A DNA stretch of 64,000 bases from Pseudomonadota bacterium (GCA_023412495.1 JAEYNP010000062.1:29846-93845), one strand, 5' to 3'. Counted from the stretch's first letter, positions 1 to 8,796 are shown. Translations and numbers: made by a program. Notes: generated by a model not told the origin, from the sequence alone.

Positions 1-587
1 TAGGTTTCCTTGATGAGACTGTTGCCCTTGCCGGTTTCCTCGCCGATGGTCAAGAGACCCACGCGCGGCTTTATCACACCGTTGATGCGCGAAAAAGCTG
101 AAGCCATAACGGCAAATTGAAAAAGATGCTGAGGGCGGCAGTCCACATTGGCGCCGATATCCATCAGCACCACCGGCTTTTTCAGGGTAGGAAAGATCGA
201 AGCGATTCCGGGACGGGATACCCCGCCCAGACGCCCGAGCTTGCGAATAGCGGCCGCCAGGGTGGCGCCGGAGTTGCCGGCACTCACGGCCGCATCGGCT
301 TCGCCACGGTGGACCAGGTCGAAGGCCACCATTACCGAGGCGTCCTTCTTTTTCCGGACCGCATCCACGGGATGTTCATTCATGCCGATTACTTGAGATG
401 AATGAACGACCTTGATGAGCTTCGCGGTCTTGCTGTCGAGCGCCAGCGAATCGAGATGTTTTTGCAGAAGAACTTCGTCGCCAACCAGGCTTACACTTAG
501 CTCCGCTTGTTTGACGGCAAGCAGTGCCCCGGTGATCAATTCCTCATGACCATGGTCTCCGCCCATGGCATCCAGGGCTATTTGCAC
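1..587 (-). CDS. plsX: Phosphate acyltransferase PlsX (3' end cut by window edge)
   Basis: PlsX makes acyl-phosphate from acyl-ACP for the PlsY route of phospholipid synthesis; it is a soluble, peripherally membrane-associated enzyme. About 195 N-terminal residues are visible; the rest lies beyond base 1. The N terminus reads VQIALDAMGGDHG, the family's signature start, followed by VSAGNSGATLA and a GANVDC segment, all conserved in PlsX. The start is a GTG at 587, chosen because a GGAG lies 6 bases upstream; the nearby ATG is out of frame. It follows rpmF by 9 bases, the common yceD-rpmF-plsX order. fabH often follows but would be outside the window. Confidence 0.96.
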   Translation of the reverse strand, partial: MQIALDAMGGDHGHEELITGALLAVKQAELSVSLVGDEVLLQKHLDSLALDSKTAKLIKVVHSSQVIGMNEHPVDAVRKKKDASVMVAFDLVHRGEADAAVSAGNSGATLAAAIRKLGRLGGVSRPGIASIFPTLKKPVVLMDIGANVDCRPQHLFQFAVMASAFSRINGVIKPRVGLLTIGEETGKGNSLIKET

Positions 588-596
588 GTCATTCTC

Positions 597-785
597 CTAT
601 TCCACTTCACTTTCGAGAACGTAGACGGTTCTCCCCTTATATTTTCCACAGCTGCCGCAAAGGCGGTGCGGTTCCTTGGGTTCGCCGCATTCGGCGCAAA
701 CCGAAAGGCCGGGGGCGGTCAAGGCGTCATGGGCGCGTCTGGTCCGGGTACGGGAATGAGAATGTCTTCTTTTTGGTAAGGCCAT
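597..785 (-). CDS. rpmF: 50S ribosomal protein L32
   Basis: Structural protein of the large ribosomal subunit, 62 residues. The N terminus MALPKRRHSHSRTRTRRAHD is typical of bacterial L32. A zinc-ribbon of the four-cysteine type is present (CAEC near residue 34 and CGSC near residue 48), so this is the zinc-binding form. An in-frame GTG lies 12 bases upstream, but GGAGG sits 5 bases before the ATG at 785, which fixes the start. It lies between the DUF177 gene and plsX in a conserved ribosome/lipid block. Confidence 0.97.
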   Translation of the reverse strand: MALPKRRHSHSRTRTRRAHDALTAPGLSVCAECGEPKEPHRLCGSCGKYKGRTVYVLESEVE

Positions 786-912
786 GTTATCCTCCACTTA
801 GGTATGAATGCATACCACTGATTAATTTCTACAGTTCGAACTCCAGGAGCGGTATTCGTGATTGTATATTACGTGAAAACGCCAAGAATCTTTGGCCGGA
901 GCCGACGCTTTA

Positions 913-1425
913 TCACCTTTTGCCGATCTTTTTCAATACAGCGAAAGGAGAATTGCCCGTATCCGGACCACAGCTGCAGGACTCCTTATTCAGAAAGGCC
1001 CCGCAACCGGCACAAATACCCTTGCAGTCTTCCCGGCACAAGGTCCGCAAAGGAACAGCCAAGTAAACTTGTTCCCGCAAGATATCATCAATTTCGACAA
1101 CCGGTTCTTCGAGGTGGAGGGTGTTGGCGTCCTCTTCGCTGCATTCCACTTCACGCTCACCCACCTCTTCCTTTCTCGTAGTGACCTGATATTCGAAATC
1201 ACTGTGCAACGCCTCTTCAGCGCGCTCGCCGCATCGATCGCAAACCGTTTCTCGGATACCGTCCAACCGCCCTTTGACAACAATCGTCTCGTGGTCGTAT
1301 CGGGAAACGGAGAGACGTGCGGTGGCCTCAAGGAGAAGACCCGCATCGCCGGCAGGAAACCAGCGCGTATCGTTGATGGTATAGTGCTGCGTTTTCCCGG
1401 TGATATCGTCAAACAGCAGTCTCAT
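913..1425 (-). CDS. yceD: YceD family (DUF177) protein
   Basis: A 170-residue member of the DUF177/YceD family, which in E. coli and plants affects 23S rRNA accumulation; the mechanism is not known. Visible marks are the central VCDRCGERAEEAL, a C-terminal EQVYLAVPLRTLC segment and two cysteine pairs (CREDCKGICAGCGAF), the classical DUF177 signature. The gene directly precedes rpmF and plsX on the same strand, as in many bacteria. The ATG at 1425 has no strong ribosome binding site, so the start is less certain than the family call. Confidence 0.9.
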   Translation of the reverse strand: MRLLFDDITGKTQHYTINDTRWFPAGDAGLLLEATARLSVSRYDHETIVVKGRLDGIRETVCDRCGERAEEALHSDFEYQVTTRKEEVGEREVECSEEDANTLHLEEPVVEIDDILREQVYLAVPLRTLCREDCKGICAGCGAFLNKESCSCGPDTGNSPFAVLKKIGKR

Positions 1426-1518
1426 AACAGAAATATTTTCTACAAGGCAAAAAAATAAAGAAAGGAAAAATACTCAATTTCTGGAGGATTGGCTATGAAA
1501 AAAAATACCATGGAAGGG

Positions 1519-1560
1519 AAAAATATATGCCGCGCAAGAAGGAAACCTCTTCTCCGGCAT
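1519..1560 (-). terminator. Probable rho-independent terminator after the mla operon
   Basis: On the minus strand an ATGCCG...CGGCAT stem (1527-1560), extended by GAAGAGG/CCTTCTT with a TTT loop, is followed by ATATTTTT. It lies about 40 bases past the stop of the cyclic-nucleotide-binding gene and would end the mlaEFDC transcript before yceD. Confidence 0.6.
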
Positions 1561-1598
1561 CCCGCCCCCCCCCGGGGCCTTGAGCAAATTATAATCTG

Positions 1599-2048
1599 CT
1601 ACAGTATCTGGGCAAGACGATCGGAACTCTTCTTCAGGCGCAACGATACCCTCTCCAGAAGCCATTTGAGCAACTTGAGCGCTGTTGCCGAATCGGTGGA
1701 GACGACTTCGTCGAACACCTGCCTGGACAACATCAAAAGATGGGATTCCGCCACCGCAGTCAAGGTGGCGCCGCGGTCCCGCCCGTCGATCAGACCGTCC
1801 TCGCCGATCGGGGCGCCGGGATCGAGCAGGGCGACCACCTGCATCCGGTCCCCGAACCCGGTCCGTTTTCGAACGGCGATTCTGCCGGACACCAGAAGAT
1901 ACAGACAGTCCGCGGTATCACCTACCAGGTAGAGGTCGGTTCCCGCCCGAAGCACAAGGGGGGTCATGGACTTCAACAAGACACGAGCTTCACGCTCTTC
2001 GAGGAACGGCAAACAGATTCGCTGCAGATCTTCACTGTACTCGACCAT
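1599..2048 (-). CDS. Stand-alone cyclic-nucleotide-binding domain protein in the mla operon
   Basis: A 149-residue protein made almost entirely of one CRP/CAP-like effector domain: an N-terminal helix, then a beta-roll with LRAGTDLYLVGDTADCLYLLVSGRIAV and the phosphate-binding-cassette region GAPIGEDGLIDGRDRGATLTA, then a long C-terminal helix. There is no helix-turn-helix and no membrane segment, so it is not a transcription factor by itself. It starts 6 bases after the mlaC stop and is presumably co-transcribed. The mla operon here lacks the STAS protein MlaB; whether this protein takes a regulatory role on the transporter is speculation. The ligand is unknown; canonical cAMP-binding residues are only partly matched. 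Confidence 0.8.
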   Translation of the reverse strand: MVEYSEDLQRICLPFLEEREARVLLKSMTPLVLRAGTDLYLVGDTADCLYLLVSGRIAVRKRTGFGDRMQVVALLDPGAPIGEDGLIDGRDRGATLTAVAESHLLMLSRQVFDEVVSTDSATALKLLKWLLERVSLRLKKSSDRLAQIL

Positions 2049-2054
2049 GCCGGC

Positions 2055-2663
2055 TTAATTCGCCTCCGCCTCGAAAGTACGGTTCTTTTCTTCCAACACC
2101 TTTACCAATCCCTGGTAGTCATCCTTGCGCAGAATAGACTTGAACTGCTCCTGGTAATTTCTCACCAGACTGACACCTTCTATATTTATGTCGTAGACCA
2201 TCCAACCTTCCGGCGTCTTTTTCATAATATAGTGAATGGGTATCTTTACGCCTTCATTATCCAGGAGGGTAGATACCTGGGCCCGGTCGTCCTTGACCGA
2301 TTCCGCGGCGTATTCGATGGTCTGCCCGGAATAGCTCTCAAGTTTGCCGATGTAGACGTTTTCCAGCAGTTTCGTCATCTGAGCGGTGAAATAGTCTCTA
2401 TCGTTCTCGTCGATTTCATTCCAGGTCTTTCCGAGAACCCTCTTCGACATTTCACGAAAATCGAAGCCCCTTTTGATCTGCGACATTATCTTTTCTCTTC
2501 TTTCGGTACGATGCTCCCTCCCTCTCAGGCTTGCATCGGCCAGGACCTCAGTGAGGTCCTTGAGAACGGGTTTCAAATCTGCTGTCGGCCCCTGCTCCGC
2601 CGCCCCCAGATATTGCGTCGAGAAAGCCATGAGGACGGCAAGAAAAATCAACATTTTTTTCAT
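2055..2663 (-). CDS. mlaC: MlaC-type periplasmic phospholipid-binding protein
   Basis: Periplasmic shuttle that carries phospholipid between the outer membrane and the inner-membrane MlaFED complex. 202 residues: signal peptide MKKMLIFLAVLMAFSTQYLGAA, then the Ttg2D/MlaC fold with the conserved REMSKRVLGKTWNE and a GWMVYDINIEGVSLVRNYQEQF end. An in-frame ATG 27 bases upstream exists, but AGGGG lies 7 bases before the ATG at 2663 and that start gives a clean signal peptide. It is the fourth gene of the mlaEFD operon; a 71-bp gap separates it from mlaD. Confidence 0.94.
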   Translation of the reverse strand: MKKMLIFLAVLMAFSTQYLGAAEQGPTADLKPVLKDLTEVLADASLRGREHRTERREKIMSQIKRGFDFREMSKRVLGKTWNEIDENDRDYFTAQMTKLLENVYIGKLESYSGQTIEYAAESVKDDRAQVSTLLDNEGVKIPIHYIMKKTPEGWMVYDINIEGVSLVRNYQEQFKSILRKDDYQGLVKVLEEKNRTFEAEAN

Positions 2664-2734
2664 GATATTACCCCTATCGATTTGATTCATATTGTTCCGG
2701 CATCATGCGGATTTTTCGGTGAAAGCCCTGATCG

Positions 2735-3187
2735 CTACTCTTTCACGCTGCCGAAAGCGAACTTGCTGATAAGAGATTCGATATCGACGGATGATTCCGT
2801 CTCCACCACTATCTCGCCCGGCTTGAAGTGGGTTTCATCGGCACCCAGGCTCAATTGGATGTATTTATCGCCGATAATGCCCTGGGACTTGACCGAGGCT
2901 ATCGAATCGATCGGCACCTTCAGCTTGTTGTCGATCCGCAAGGAGAGAAGCGCCGCTTCATTTTTGCCGAGGGCAATCCCATCCACCTCGCCGACCGGGA
3001 CCCCGGCTACCTGCACCGACGCCCCTTTTTTCACGCCGGCGACGTTGTCGAATTCCGCCTTGAGGATATAGGTGCTTCCCGCCGTCAGCCAGGACACCTC
3101 GCCCAGTTGGAGAGCAAGGTAGCCGAATGCACCGAAGCCTATAAGCATGAACAGCCCGACCGCCAATTCCAACGTGTTTCTTTTCAT
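2735..3187 (-). CDS. mlaD: MlaD, MCE-domain phospholipid transporter subunit
   Basis: 150 residues with one N-terminal membrane helix (ELAVGLFMLIGFGAFGYLAL) and one MCE domain (about 38-115) containing FDNVAGVKKGASVQVAGVPVG and the QGIIGDKYIQL motif. MlaD forms the hexameric periplasmic ring that channels lipid to the MlaE permease. Its ATG overlaps the mlaF stop in an ATGA, implying translational coupling. The length matches the family's single-MCE form. Confidence 0.96.
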   Translation of the reverse strand: MKRNTLELAVGLFMLIGFGAFGYLALQLGEVSWLTAGSTYILKAEFDNVAGVKKGASVQVAGVPVGEVDGIALGKNEAALLSLRIDNKLKVPIDSIASVKSQGIIGDKYIQLSLGADETHFKPGEIVVETESSVDIESLISKFAFGSVKE

Positions 3188-3966
3188 TTCTCCACCAGGT
3201 GACTTTGATATATGTTACCCATTGTAGTTTGCACGATTTCCTGAATATGGGGTTTCTCCGACCATTGAATCTTTTCAGGGCTGTCAAAGACATCCATCAT
3301 TCCTGAATTCAAGATAATTACCTGATCCGCCAGGTTGAAGATCTTCGGGATGTCATGGCTGACGATGACCGAGGTGAATCCGAACTTGGCCTGGGTCCTG
3401 GCGAACAGGTGATAGATCTCCTGGGTCATGACCGGATCGAGACCGGTGGTGGGTTCGTCGAAGAGCATTATCGAGGGATTGAGCTGCATGGCCCGGGAAA
3501 GCCCGACCCTCTTCTTCATGCCTCCGCTCAGCTGGGCCGGATATTTGTCCTCGTGGCCGGTGAGCTCGAACTGGGCGAGCGACTGCTCCACCTGCCGGCT
3601 GATTTCCTGCTCTGACTTGGTCGTTCGTTCCCGTAGCGGCAGGGCGATATTTTCATAGACGGTGAGGGAATCAAAGAGCGCAGCCCCCTGGAACAAGACG
3701 CCGAACTGGGTGCGGAGTTGCTCGAGATCCCTGCCTCTTGCCCCGGTTACCTCCTTGCCGTGGACGAAAACCTCTCCCGAATCCGGCTGCATCAGGCCCA
3801 GGATTATTTTCAGGGTGACGCTTTTCCCCTGGCCGCTGCCGCCGGCAATGACCGTGGTCTTGCCTGCGGGGATCGCAAAGGAGACATGGTCGAGGACCAC
3901 CTGCTCGGTCCCGTTTCGCTTGGCAAAAGTCTTGACGACATTCTTGAATTCGATGGCTGAGCTCAT
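3184..3966 (-). CDS. mlaF: MlaF, ATPase of the Mla phospholipid ABC transporter
   Basis: Cytoplasmic ATPase of the MlaFED complex, 260 residues. Walker A GGSGQGKSV (about 42-50), Q-loop FQGAALF, signature LSGGMKKRVGLSRA, Walker B IMLFDEPTTGLDP and the switch histidine in VIVSHD are all intact. Serine and glutamine before the Walker A lysine, and GMKKR after the signature, are typical of MlaF/MCE-type ATPases. The start overlaps the mlaE stop (TGATG). A longer in-frame extension upstream runs through mlaE in another frame and is not real. Confidence 0.96.
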   Translation of the reverse strand: MSSAIEFKNVVKTFAKRNGTEQVVLDHVSFAIPAGKTTVIAGGSGQGKSVTLKIILGLMQPDSGEVFVHGKEVTGARGRDLEQLRTQFGVLFQGAALFDSLTVYENIALPLRERTTKSEQEISRQVEQSLAQFELTGHEDKYPAQLSGGMKKRVGLSRAMQLNPSIMLFDEPTTGLDPVMTQEIYHLFARTQAKFGFTSVIVSHDIPKIFNLADQVIILNSGMMDVFDSPEKIQWSEKPHIQEIVQTTMGNIYQSHLVEK

Positions 3967-4757
3967 CACAGCAGCACCGCGGTCAGGAGATAATCGAAAA
4001 CGAGGACGGAGATCGACGACAGGACGACGGCCTGGGTGGTGACCCGGCTGACGCTCTCGGCGCCGAAGCCCGCCCCGCGGATTTCCTGGACGAAATACCC
4101 GCGCCCGGAACAGATCCAGACCACCAGGAGGGCAAAGACAAAGGACTTGATCACACCGAGCCGGATATCGTGGTTGGTGACGCTGGTCTGCATCCCCTGG
4201 ATGAAACTGCCGGGATTCACATCCATCAGCCCGACGCCGGCCAGGTACCCGCCGGCGATCCCCACCACGTCGAACACCGCCGTCAAGAGCGGCACGGAGA
4301 TGATCGTCGCCAGGAATTTCGGGGCAATGAGATAGCGAAAGGGGTCGATCGCCATGCAGTCCAGTGCGTCGATCTGATCGGAGATCCTCATGATGCCGAT
4401 CTCCGCGCAGATGGCGGAGCCGGCCCGGCCGGCCACCATCAGTGCGGTGAGCACCGGGCCTAGCTCCATGATCAGGGTCAGCGACACCGCCGAGCCCAGC
4501 ATGCCCTCGGCGCCGAATTTGTGCAGTGAATAGTAACCCTGCAGCCCGAGCACCATGCCGGTGGAGGCGGCGGTGAAGAAAATCACGGCAAGGGAACCGA
4601 CGCCGACGAACTGGATCTGGCGGACCAACTCCGAAAACCGGAAGGGACGCCGGAAAACACCCCGCAGGGACATCAGGAGGAAAAGCGTCATCTTGCCGAG
4701 ATCCGTCAGGACATAGAGACCAGCATCGCCAAGACGCGTTATGGCATTGCTCTGCAT
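3966..4757 (-). CDS. mlaE: MlaE, permease of the Mla phospholipid ABC transporter
   Basis: Inner-membrane permease, 263 residues from ATG 4757. Five to six hydrophobic segments and the family motifs LGPVLTALMVAGRAGSAICAE and ISDQIDALDCMAIDP are present; the latter forms the coupling region to MlaF. A TTG at 4802 would add 15 residues but has no ribosome binding site, so the internal ATG is preferred, though its own site (AAAGGA, 11 bases away) is only moderate. It heads the operon mlaE-mlaF-mlaD-mlaC-CNBD. Confidence 0.94.
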   Translation of the reverse strand: MQSNAITRLGDAGLYVLTDLGKMTLFLLMSLRGVFRRPFRFSELVRQIQFVGVGSLAVIFFTAASTGMVLGLQGYYSLHKFGAEGMLGSAVSLTLIMELGPVLTALMVAGRAGSAICAEIGIMRISDQIDALDCMAIDPFRYLIAPKFLATIISVPLLTAVFDVVGIAGGYLAGVGLMDVNPGSFIQGMQTSVTNHDIRLGVIKSFVFALLVVWICSGRGYFVQEIRGAGFGAESVSRVTTQAVVLSSISVLVFDYLLTAVLL

Positions 4758-4837
4758 AGAGTGGGGGTCCTTTATTGCCGAGTGAAATATATCCGGGCGC
4801 AAGCATTTCTTTTGGAGAAGTGCCTTACCATATTTTT

Positions 4838-4956
4838 AGTACCTTAGAAATTCATTTCGTTTTTTAAAATGAATTTCGTGAAGGTACTTATCCCGCTAGC
4901 GGGGTTAGTACCTTAGAAATTCATTTCGCTTTCTGAAATGAATTTTCGAAGGGTAC
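4838..4956. repeat. Two tandem hairpin elements (TACCTT family)
   Basis: Two similar imperfect palindromes, 4838-4888 and 4907-4956, each begin AGTACCTTAGAAATTCATTT, have a short loop, then AAATGAATTT and end in a GGTAC. Between them is a perfect CCCGCTAGCGGG palindrome (4892-4903). Related hairpins occur at 11268-11310 and, with the same AAGTACCTT ends, at about 40878-40945 and 27615. They fill the 322-bp gap between mlaE and yejE; no gene is seen there. Confidence 0.75.
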
Positions 4957-5078
4957 ATATCCAGCTCAGCCGGGTTTGCCGTCTGATAAGCTATTGCATG
5001 GAATTCCACTCGGTCCTTGATATTTCCAGGGTTGTTGAAAGAACGAAGGAATGATTCCAGCACCCGCCGCAAAAGGCA

Positions 5079-6137
5079 TCAGGTCTTTCTGGGATCGAAG
5101 GTCTCGCGAAGAGCTTCTCCGATAAAGATAAGCAGCACAAGCATTCCGACAAGAACCGAGAAGGCCGACAGGGAAAGCCACCAGGCCTCGATGTTCGCCT
5201 TGCCCTGGGCGAGGAGTTCCCCGAGGCTCGGTGTTGCTGGCGGAACGCCGAGCCCCAGGAAGTCGAGGCTGGTGAGGGCGAGAATGGCGGTCGAGACCCG
5301 GAAGGGAAGGAAGGTGATGACCGGCGTCATGCCGTTCGGCAGCAGGTGCCGCCACATGATGGTAGTGTTGCCGACGCCCAGGGCCTTGGCCGCCTTCACA
5401 TAATCGAGATTGCGGCCCCGCAGGAACTCCGCCCGCACGTAGTCGGACAGCCCCATCCAGCTGAACAGGGACAGCAGGACCAGAAGAAGCAGAAAGCTGG
5501 GCTTGAAGATCGAGGCGAAAATGATCAGCAGGTAGAGCTCCGGCATGGATCCCCATATCTCGATGAACCGCTGCATGGCGAGATCGGTCTTGCCGCCGAA
5601 GTAACCCTGGACGGCGCCGGTTAGGATGCCCACAGCGGTCCCGACCAGGGTAAGGGCGAAACCGAAGAGGACGCTCAACCGGAAACCGTAGATGATTCTC
5701 GCCAGTACGTCCCTCCCCCGGTCGTCGGTGCCGAGATAGTTGGCCTCGGACGGCGGAGAAGGCACCGGACCGGCGATCTCCATATTGATGGAGTTGTAGC
5801 TGAACCTGTTGAGCGGGTAAATCGCGAAGTTACTCCCTTCATCGAGTTTTTGCCGAACGTACGGATCGGCGTAGTCCGTTGCCGTTTCGAAGTCGCCGCC
5901 GAAGGTGGTCTCCGGATAAGTGAAGAGGATGGGGAGATAGTAATTTCCTTCGTATTGCACCAGCAACGGCTTGTCGTTGCTGATCACTTCCGCCATCAGG
6001 CTGGCGAGAAAAAGAATGGAGAAGATGACAAAGCTATAATACCCCCGGCGATTGCGGCGAAAACGGTGCCAGATTCTCGCCCGGCGCCTGGCCACCGCGG
6101 ATCTGAGTTTTTCCCGTGGATGATTCGTGTCAGCCAT
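5079..6137 (-). CDS. yejE: YejE-type oligopeptide ABC transporter permease
   Basis: Inner-membrane permease, 352 residues. A conserved N-terminal helix is followed by a large periplasmic insert (NDKPLLVQYEGNYYLPILFTYPETTFGGDFETATDY region, split here by position about 55-95), the hallmark of YejE among DppC-like permeases. The LGTDDRGRDVLARIIYG motif and the EAA loop KAAKALGVGNTTIMWRHLLPN follow. The ATG at 6137 overlaps the yejB stop by 8 bases and is preferred over an upstream in-frame start. In E. coli YejABEF imports peptides and microcin C. No ATPase gene follows here: the next gene downstream is mlaE. Confidence 0.93.
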   Translation of the reverse strand: MADTNHPREKLRSAVARRRARIWHRFRRNRRGYYSFVIFSILFLASLMAEVISNDKPLLVQYEGNYYLPILFTYPETTFGGDFETATDYADPYVRQKLDEGSNFAIYPLNRFSYNSINMEIAGPVPSPPSEANYLGTDDRGRDVLARIIYGFRLSVLFGFALTLVGTAVGILTGAVQGYFGGKTDLAMQRFIEIWGSMPELYLLIIFASIFKPSFLLLLVLLSLFSWMGLSDYVRAEFLRGRNLDYVKAAKALGVGNTTIMWRHLLPNGMTPVITFLPFRVSTAILALTSLDFLGLGVPPATPSLGELLAQGKANIEAWWLSLSAFSVLVGMLVLLIFIGEALRETFDPRKT

Positions 6138-7182
6138 CGAGTCCCTCGAAGCTGATACGGGGATCGACGACCACATAGCTCAAATCGGAGAGCAGGCGGG
6201 AGATGAGACCGATCAGCGTAAAGAAATAGAGTGTCCCCAACACCACCGGATAGTCGCGGTTCATGACCGACTCGTAGGCGAGCAGCCCCATGCCCTGGAG
6301 GGAGAAGATGGTTTCTATCAGGAGGCTGCCGGTAAAGAAGGAGGCGATGAAATAACCGGGAAAGCCGGTGATGATGGGAATGATGCCGTTTCTGAAGACA
6401 TGCTTGTAGAGGACCTGCGGTTCGGCCAGCCCCTTGGCCCGCGCCGTCAGCACGTAATGCTTGCGGATCTCCTCCAGGAAGGAATTTTTGGTCAGCATGG
6501 TCATGACCGCAAGGCTGCCGACCGCGCTGGCCGTGACCGGCAGCACCATATGCCACAGATAGTCGAGTATCTTCATCAACCAGCTCAACTCGGCCCAGTT
6601 GTCGGAGACGAGGCCCCGCAAGGGAAAGATCGCCCAGAAACTGCCGCCGCCGAACAGGACCACCAGCACCACCCCCAGGACGAATCCGGGAATCGCGTAC
6701 CCGACCAGGATGACCGTCGAGGTGACGACATCGAAGCGTGAACCTTCCCTCACCGCTTTTTTGATTCCCAGAGGAATACAGACCCCGTAGACGATGAGAA
6801 AGCTCCACAACCCCAGTGACATGGAGACCGGCATGCGGGAAATTACCAGGTCGGCAACGCTCCGGTGATAATAATAGGAGGCGCCGAAATCGAAGAGGAG
6901 ATAATTCTTCATCATGGTCAGGAACCGCTTCACCGGAGGCTGATCGAAGCCGTAGAGCTTTTTCAGCTGCTCGATCTTATCGCTGTCGAGCCCGGAATCC
7001 CCCCGATACATAGTCGCCGCCGAGGCCCGCACCTCCCCTCCCTGGCCGACCCCCTGAATATCGGCGATCATCTTTTCCACCGGACCTCCGGGGACGAACT
7101 GGGTGATCGCAAAGGTAATCATCATCACCCCGAACAGGGTCGGTATCATCAGCAAAAGCCGCTTGAGTATGTATATCGCCAT
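6130..7182 (-). CDS. yejB: YejB-type oligopeptide ABC transporter permease
   Basis: Inner-membrane DppB-like permease, 350 residues, starting MAIYILKRLLLMIPTLFGVMM with a typical first helix. FVPGGPVEKM, an extended periplasmic loop with RGDSGLDSDKIEQLKKLYGFD, and the EAA motif TARAKGLAEPQVLYKHVFRNG identify it. It overlaps yejE. The 448 bp upstream hold only repeats and then the divergent rnd gene, so the usual yejA binding protein is missing, as is yejF. Confidence 0.93.
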   Translation of the reverse strand: MAIYILKRLLLMIPTLFGVMMITFAITQFVPGGPVEKMIADIQGVGQGGEVRASAATMYRGDSGLDSDKIEQLKKLYGFDQPPVKRFLTMMKNYLLFDFGASYYYHRSVADLVISRMPVSMSLGLWSFLIVYGVCIPLGIKKAVREGSRFDVVTSTVILVGYAIPGFVLGVVLVVLFGGGSFWAIFPLRGLVSDNWAELSWLMKILDYLWHMVLPVTASAVGSLAVMTMLTKNSFLEEIRKHYVLTARAKGLAEPQVLYKHVFRNGIIPIITGFPGYFIASFFTGSLLIETIFSLQGMGLLAYESVMNRDYPVVLGTLYFFTLIGLISRLLSDLSYVVVDPRISFEGLDG

Positions 7183-7279
7183 CCTCTTCGTTCACCAGAA
7201 GCAATATGAAAATCGAGCTACCCAGCTATCAGCGTCCGGCATAACGTAATCGTTCGCCATTACATCTTTTCTCGAAATA

Positions 7280-7438
7280 GCTATCGCTATCGGGATCGGG
7301 ATCGAAACCGAACTATCAACGCTCTATCCTGCAGGGATTCCCCTTGATGCAATAGTCCCGGGGCTCCCCGGACATTCTGCAGTTGCGGGGTTCGACTTAC
7401 CGAGCATTTCCTTTCGATCCCGATAGCGATCCCGATTT
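7280..7438. repeat. Inverted pair of ATCG-hexamer tracts
   Basis: A tract of 6-bp units of the type ATCGGG/ATCGAA (7280-7312) is mirrored by a tract in opposite sense (7413-7438), with about 100 bp between. Similar tract pairs lie at 18938-19013, 23835-23897 and 26890-26963. This 448-bp gap between yejB and rnd shows nothing else beyond AT-rich stretches that may carry divergent promoters. Confidence 0.7.
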
Positions 7439-7630
7439 GCCAAAGACCGAACGCTGCTACAGTTGTCAGTCAATAATACGACGGATCGTCGTAAATAAAC
7501 ACCTTAAAAGAAGAATATCTCTTGTTTTTTCTTCGGCAGTGTGTCTTTTTTAAGCCATGGGTCACCGGCGCATTACCGGGCGACGGCGATGTCGCCTGCC
7601 GTTACATTTCAACATTAGAAATTCAATGTC

Positions 7631-8764
7631 ATGGAAACGCTCAACACAATTATTCAAAACGAGGCGGAATTGGAAATTCTGGTGCGCAGGGCAAAACAGA
7701 CGGAAGCTGTCGCCCTCGATACGGAGTTTGTCTGGGAGCGCACTTACTATCCGCAACTCGGCCTCATCCAGATAGCGCTCTCCGACGAGGAATGTTTCCT
7801 GATCGACCCCCTGGCCATACAGAATCTCAAGGCTTTGGGCCAACTTCTCTCCGATCGGGGAATCGTCAAAATCCTCCACGACGCCCCCCAGGACCTCGCC
7901 ATCCTGAAACGGGCGACCGGGGCCACCCCGCAGAATATATTCGACACCAGGCTCGCCGCCGGTTTTTCCAACCTGCCGGCCACCCTGTCCCTGAGCAACC
8001 TGGTAAAGGAGTTGCTCGACATCGATCTCGCCAAAGACGAAACAAGGACCAACTGGCTGCAGCGCCCGCTCACCGACGAACAGATCCGCTATGCGCTGGA
8101 TGATGTCCGTTATCTGCGCGCCATCCGGGTACTGCTGCTCTCCCGGATCATCGGGCCCAAAATCAGGTCATGGCTGCAGGAGGACCTGAACCTGTTGAAC
8201 AACCCGGCTACTTACGCGGGACCGCCGGCGGATGAACGTTATCTGAAAATCCGCAACTGCACCAGCCTCGACCGGGCCGGTCTGGCCATCCTCATGAACC
8301 TGTCGATATGGCGGGATGGCGTCGCCATGAAGCTTGATAGGCCTCGCAGCCACGTCATAAAGGATACGGCCATACTCGAAATCGCAAGAAAAAAACCGAA
8401 GTCGCCGGGTGACCTCAAGGACGGCATTGAGATTTCCGACCGGGCCGTGAGCAGGTACGGCGACAACATCATCGCGATCGTCGATCAGACACTGCAGAAA
8501 CCTGAAGAGAGTTTTCCGGCCCTTCAACGACCCATGCGGCTCACTCCAAGCGAACGGGAAGCGTTGGAGAGACTCAACAAGCTGGTTCAGCTGAAGGCTG
8601 GACTTCTGGGCATCGCCCCGGGACTGGTCGGCAATGCCTCGGAGTTGAAACAGCTCGTGAAATTGCTCAATACCCACAATTCCCGCGAGCCCCGGCAACT
8701 CCGCCAGACCGAAGGCTGGCGGAAGCTTTTTCTTGAGGATTTTTTCAGACAGAGCCGAAAATAA
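7631..8764 (+). CDS. rnd: Ribonuclease D
   Basis: 3'-to-5' exoribonuclease for tRNA and structured RNA trimming, 377 residues. The DEDDy exonuclease domain occupies about 10-175: Exo I ALDTEF, Exo II LHDAPQDL with FDTRLAA, and Exo III RYALDDVRYL with the catalytic tyrosine and aspartate. The rest holds HRDC-like helical regions (RAGLAILMNLSIWRD, and a second one near the C terminus), giving the usual RNase D length. It starts 448 bp from the divergent yejB and is followed by a repeat-filled gap. Confidence 0.93.
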   Translation: METLNTIIQNEAELEILVRRAKQTEAVALDTEFVWERTYYPQLGLIQIALSDEECFLIDPLAIQNLKALGQLLSDRGIVKILHDAPQDLAILKRATGATPQNIFDTRLAAGFSNLPATLSLSNLVKELLDIDLAKDETRTNWLQRPLTDEQIRYALDDVRYLRAIRVLLLSRIIGPKIRSWLQEDLNLLNNPATYAGPPADERYLKIRNCTSLDRAGLAILMNLSIWRDGVAMKLDRPRSHVIKDTAILEIARKKPKSPGDLKDGIEISDRAVSRYGDNIIAIVDQTLQKPEESFPALQRPMRLTPSEREALERLNKLVQLKAGLLGIAPGLVGNASELKQLVKLLNTHNSREPRQLRQTEGWRKLFLEDFFRQSRK

Positions 8765-8796
8765 TGATTACATGAAAGCGGAAAGGACTTTTAAAA

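Noticed and set aside
1740..3071. 443-codon plus-strand frame
   Set aside because: It runs antisense through the CNBD, mlaC and mlaD genes, which have clear families and coupled starts; the frame shows no motif.
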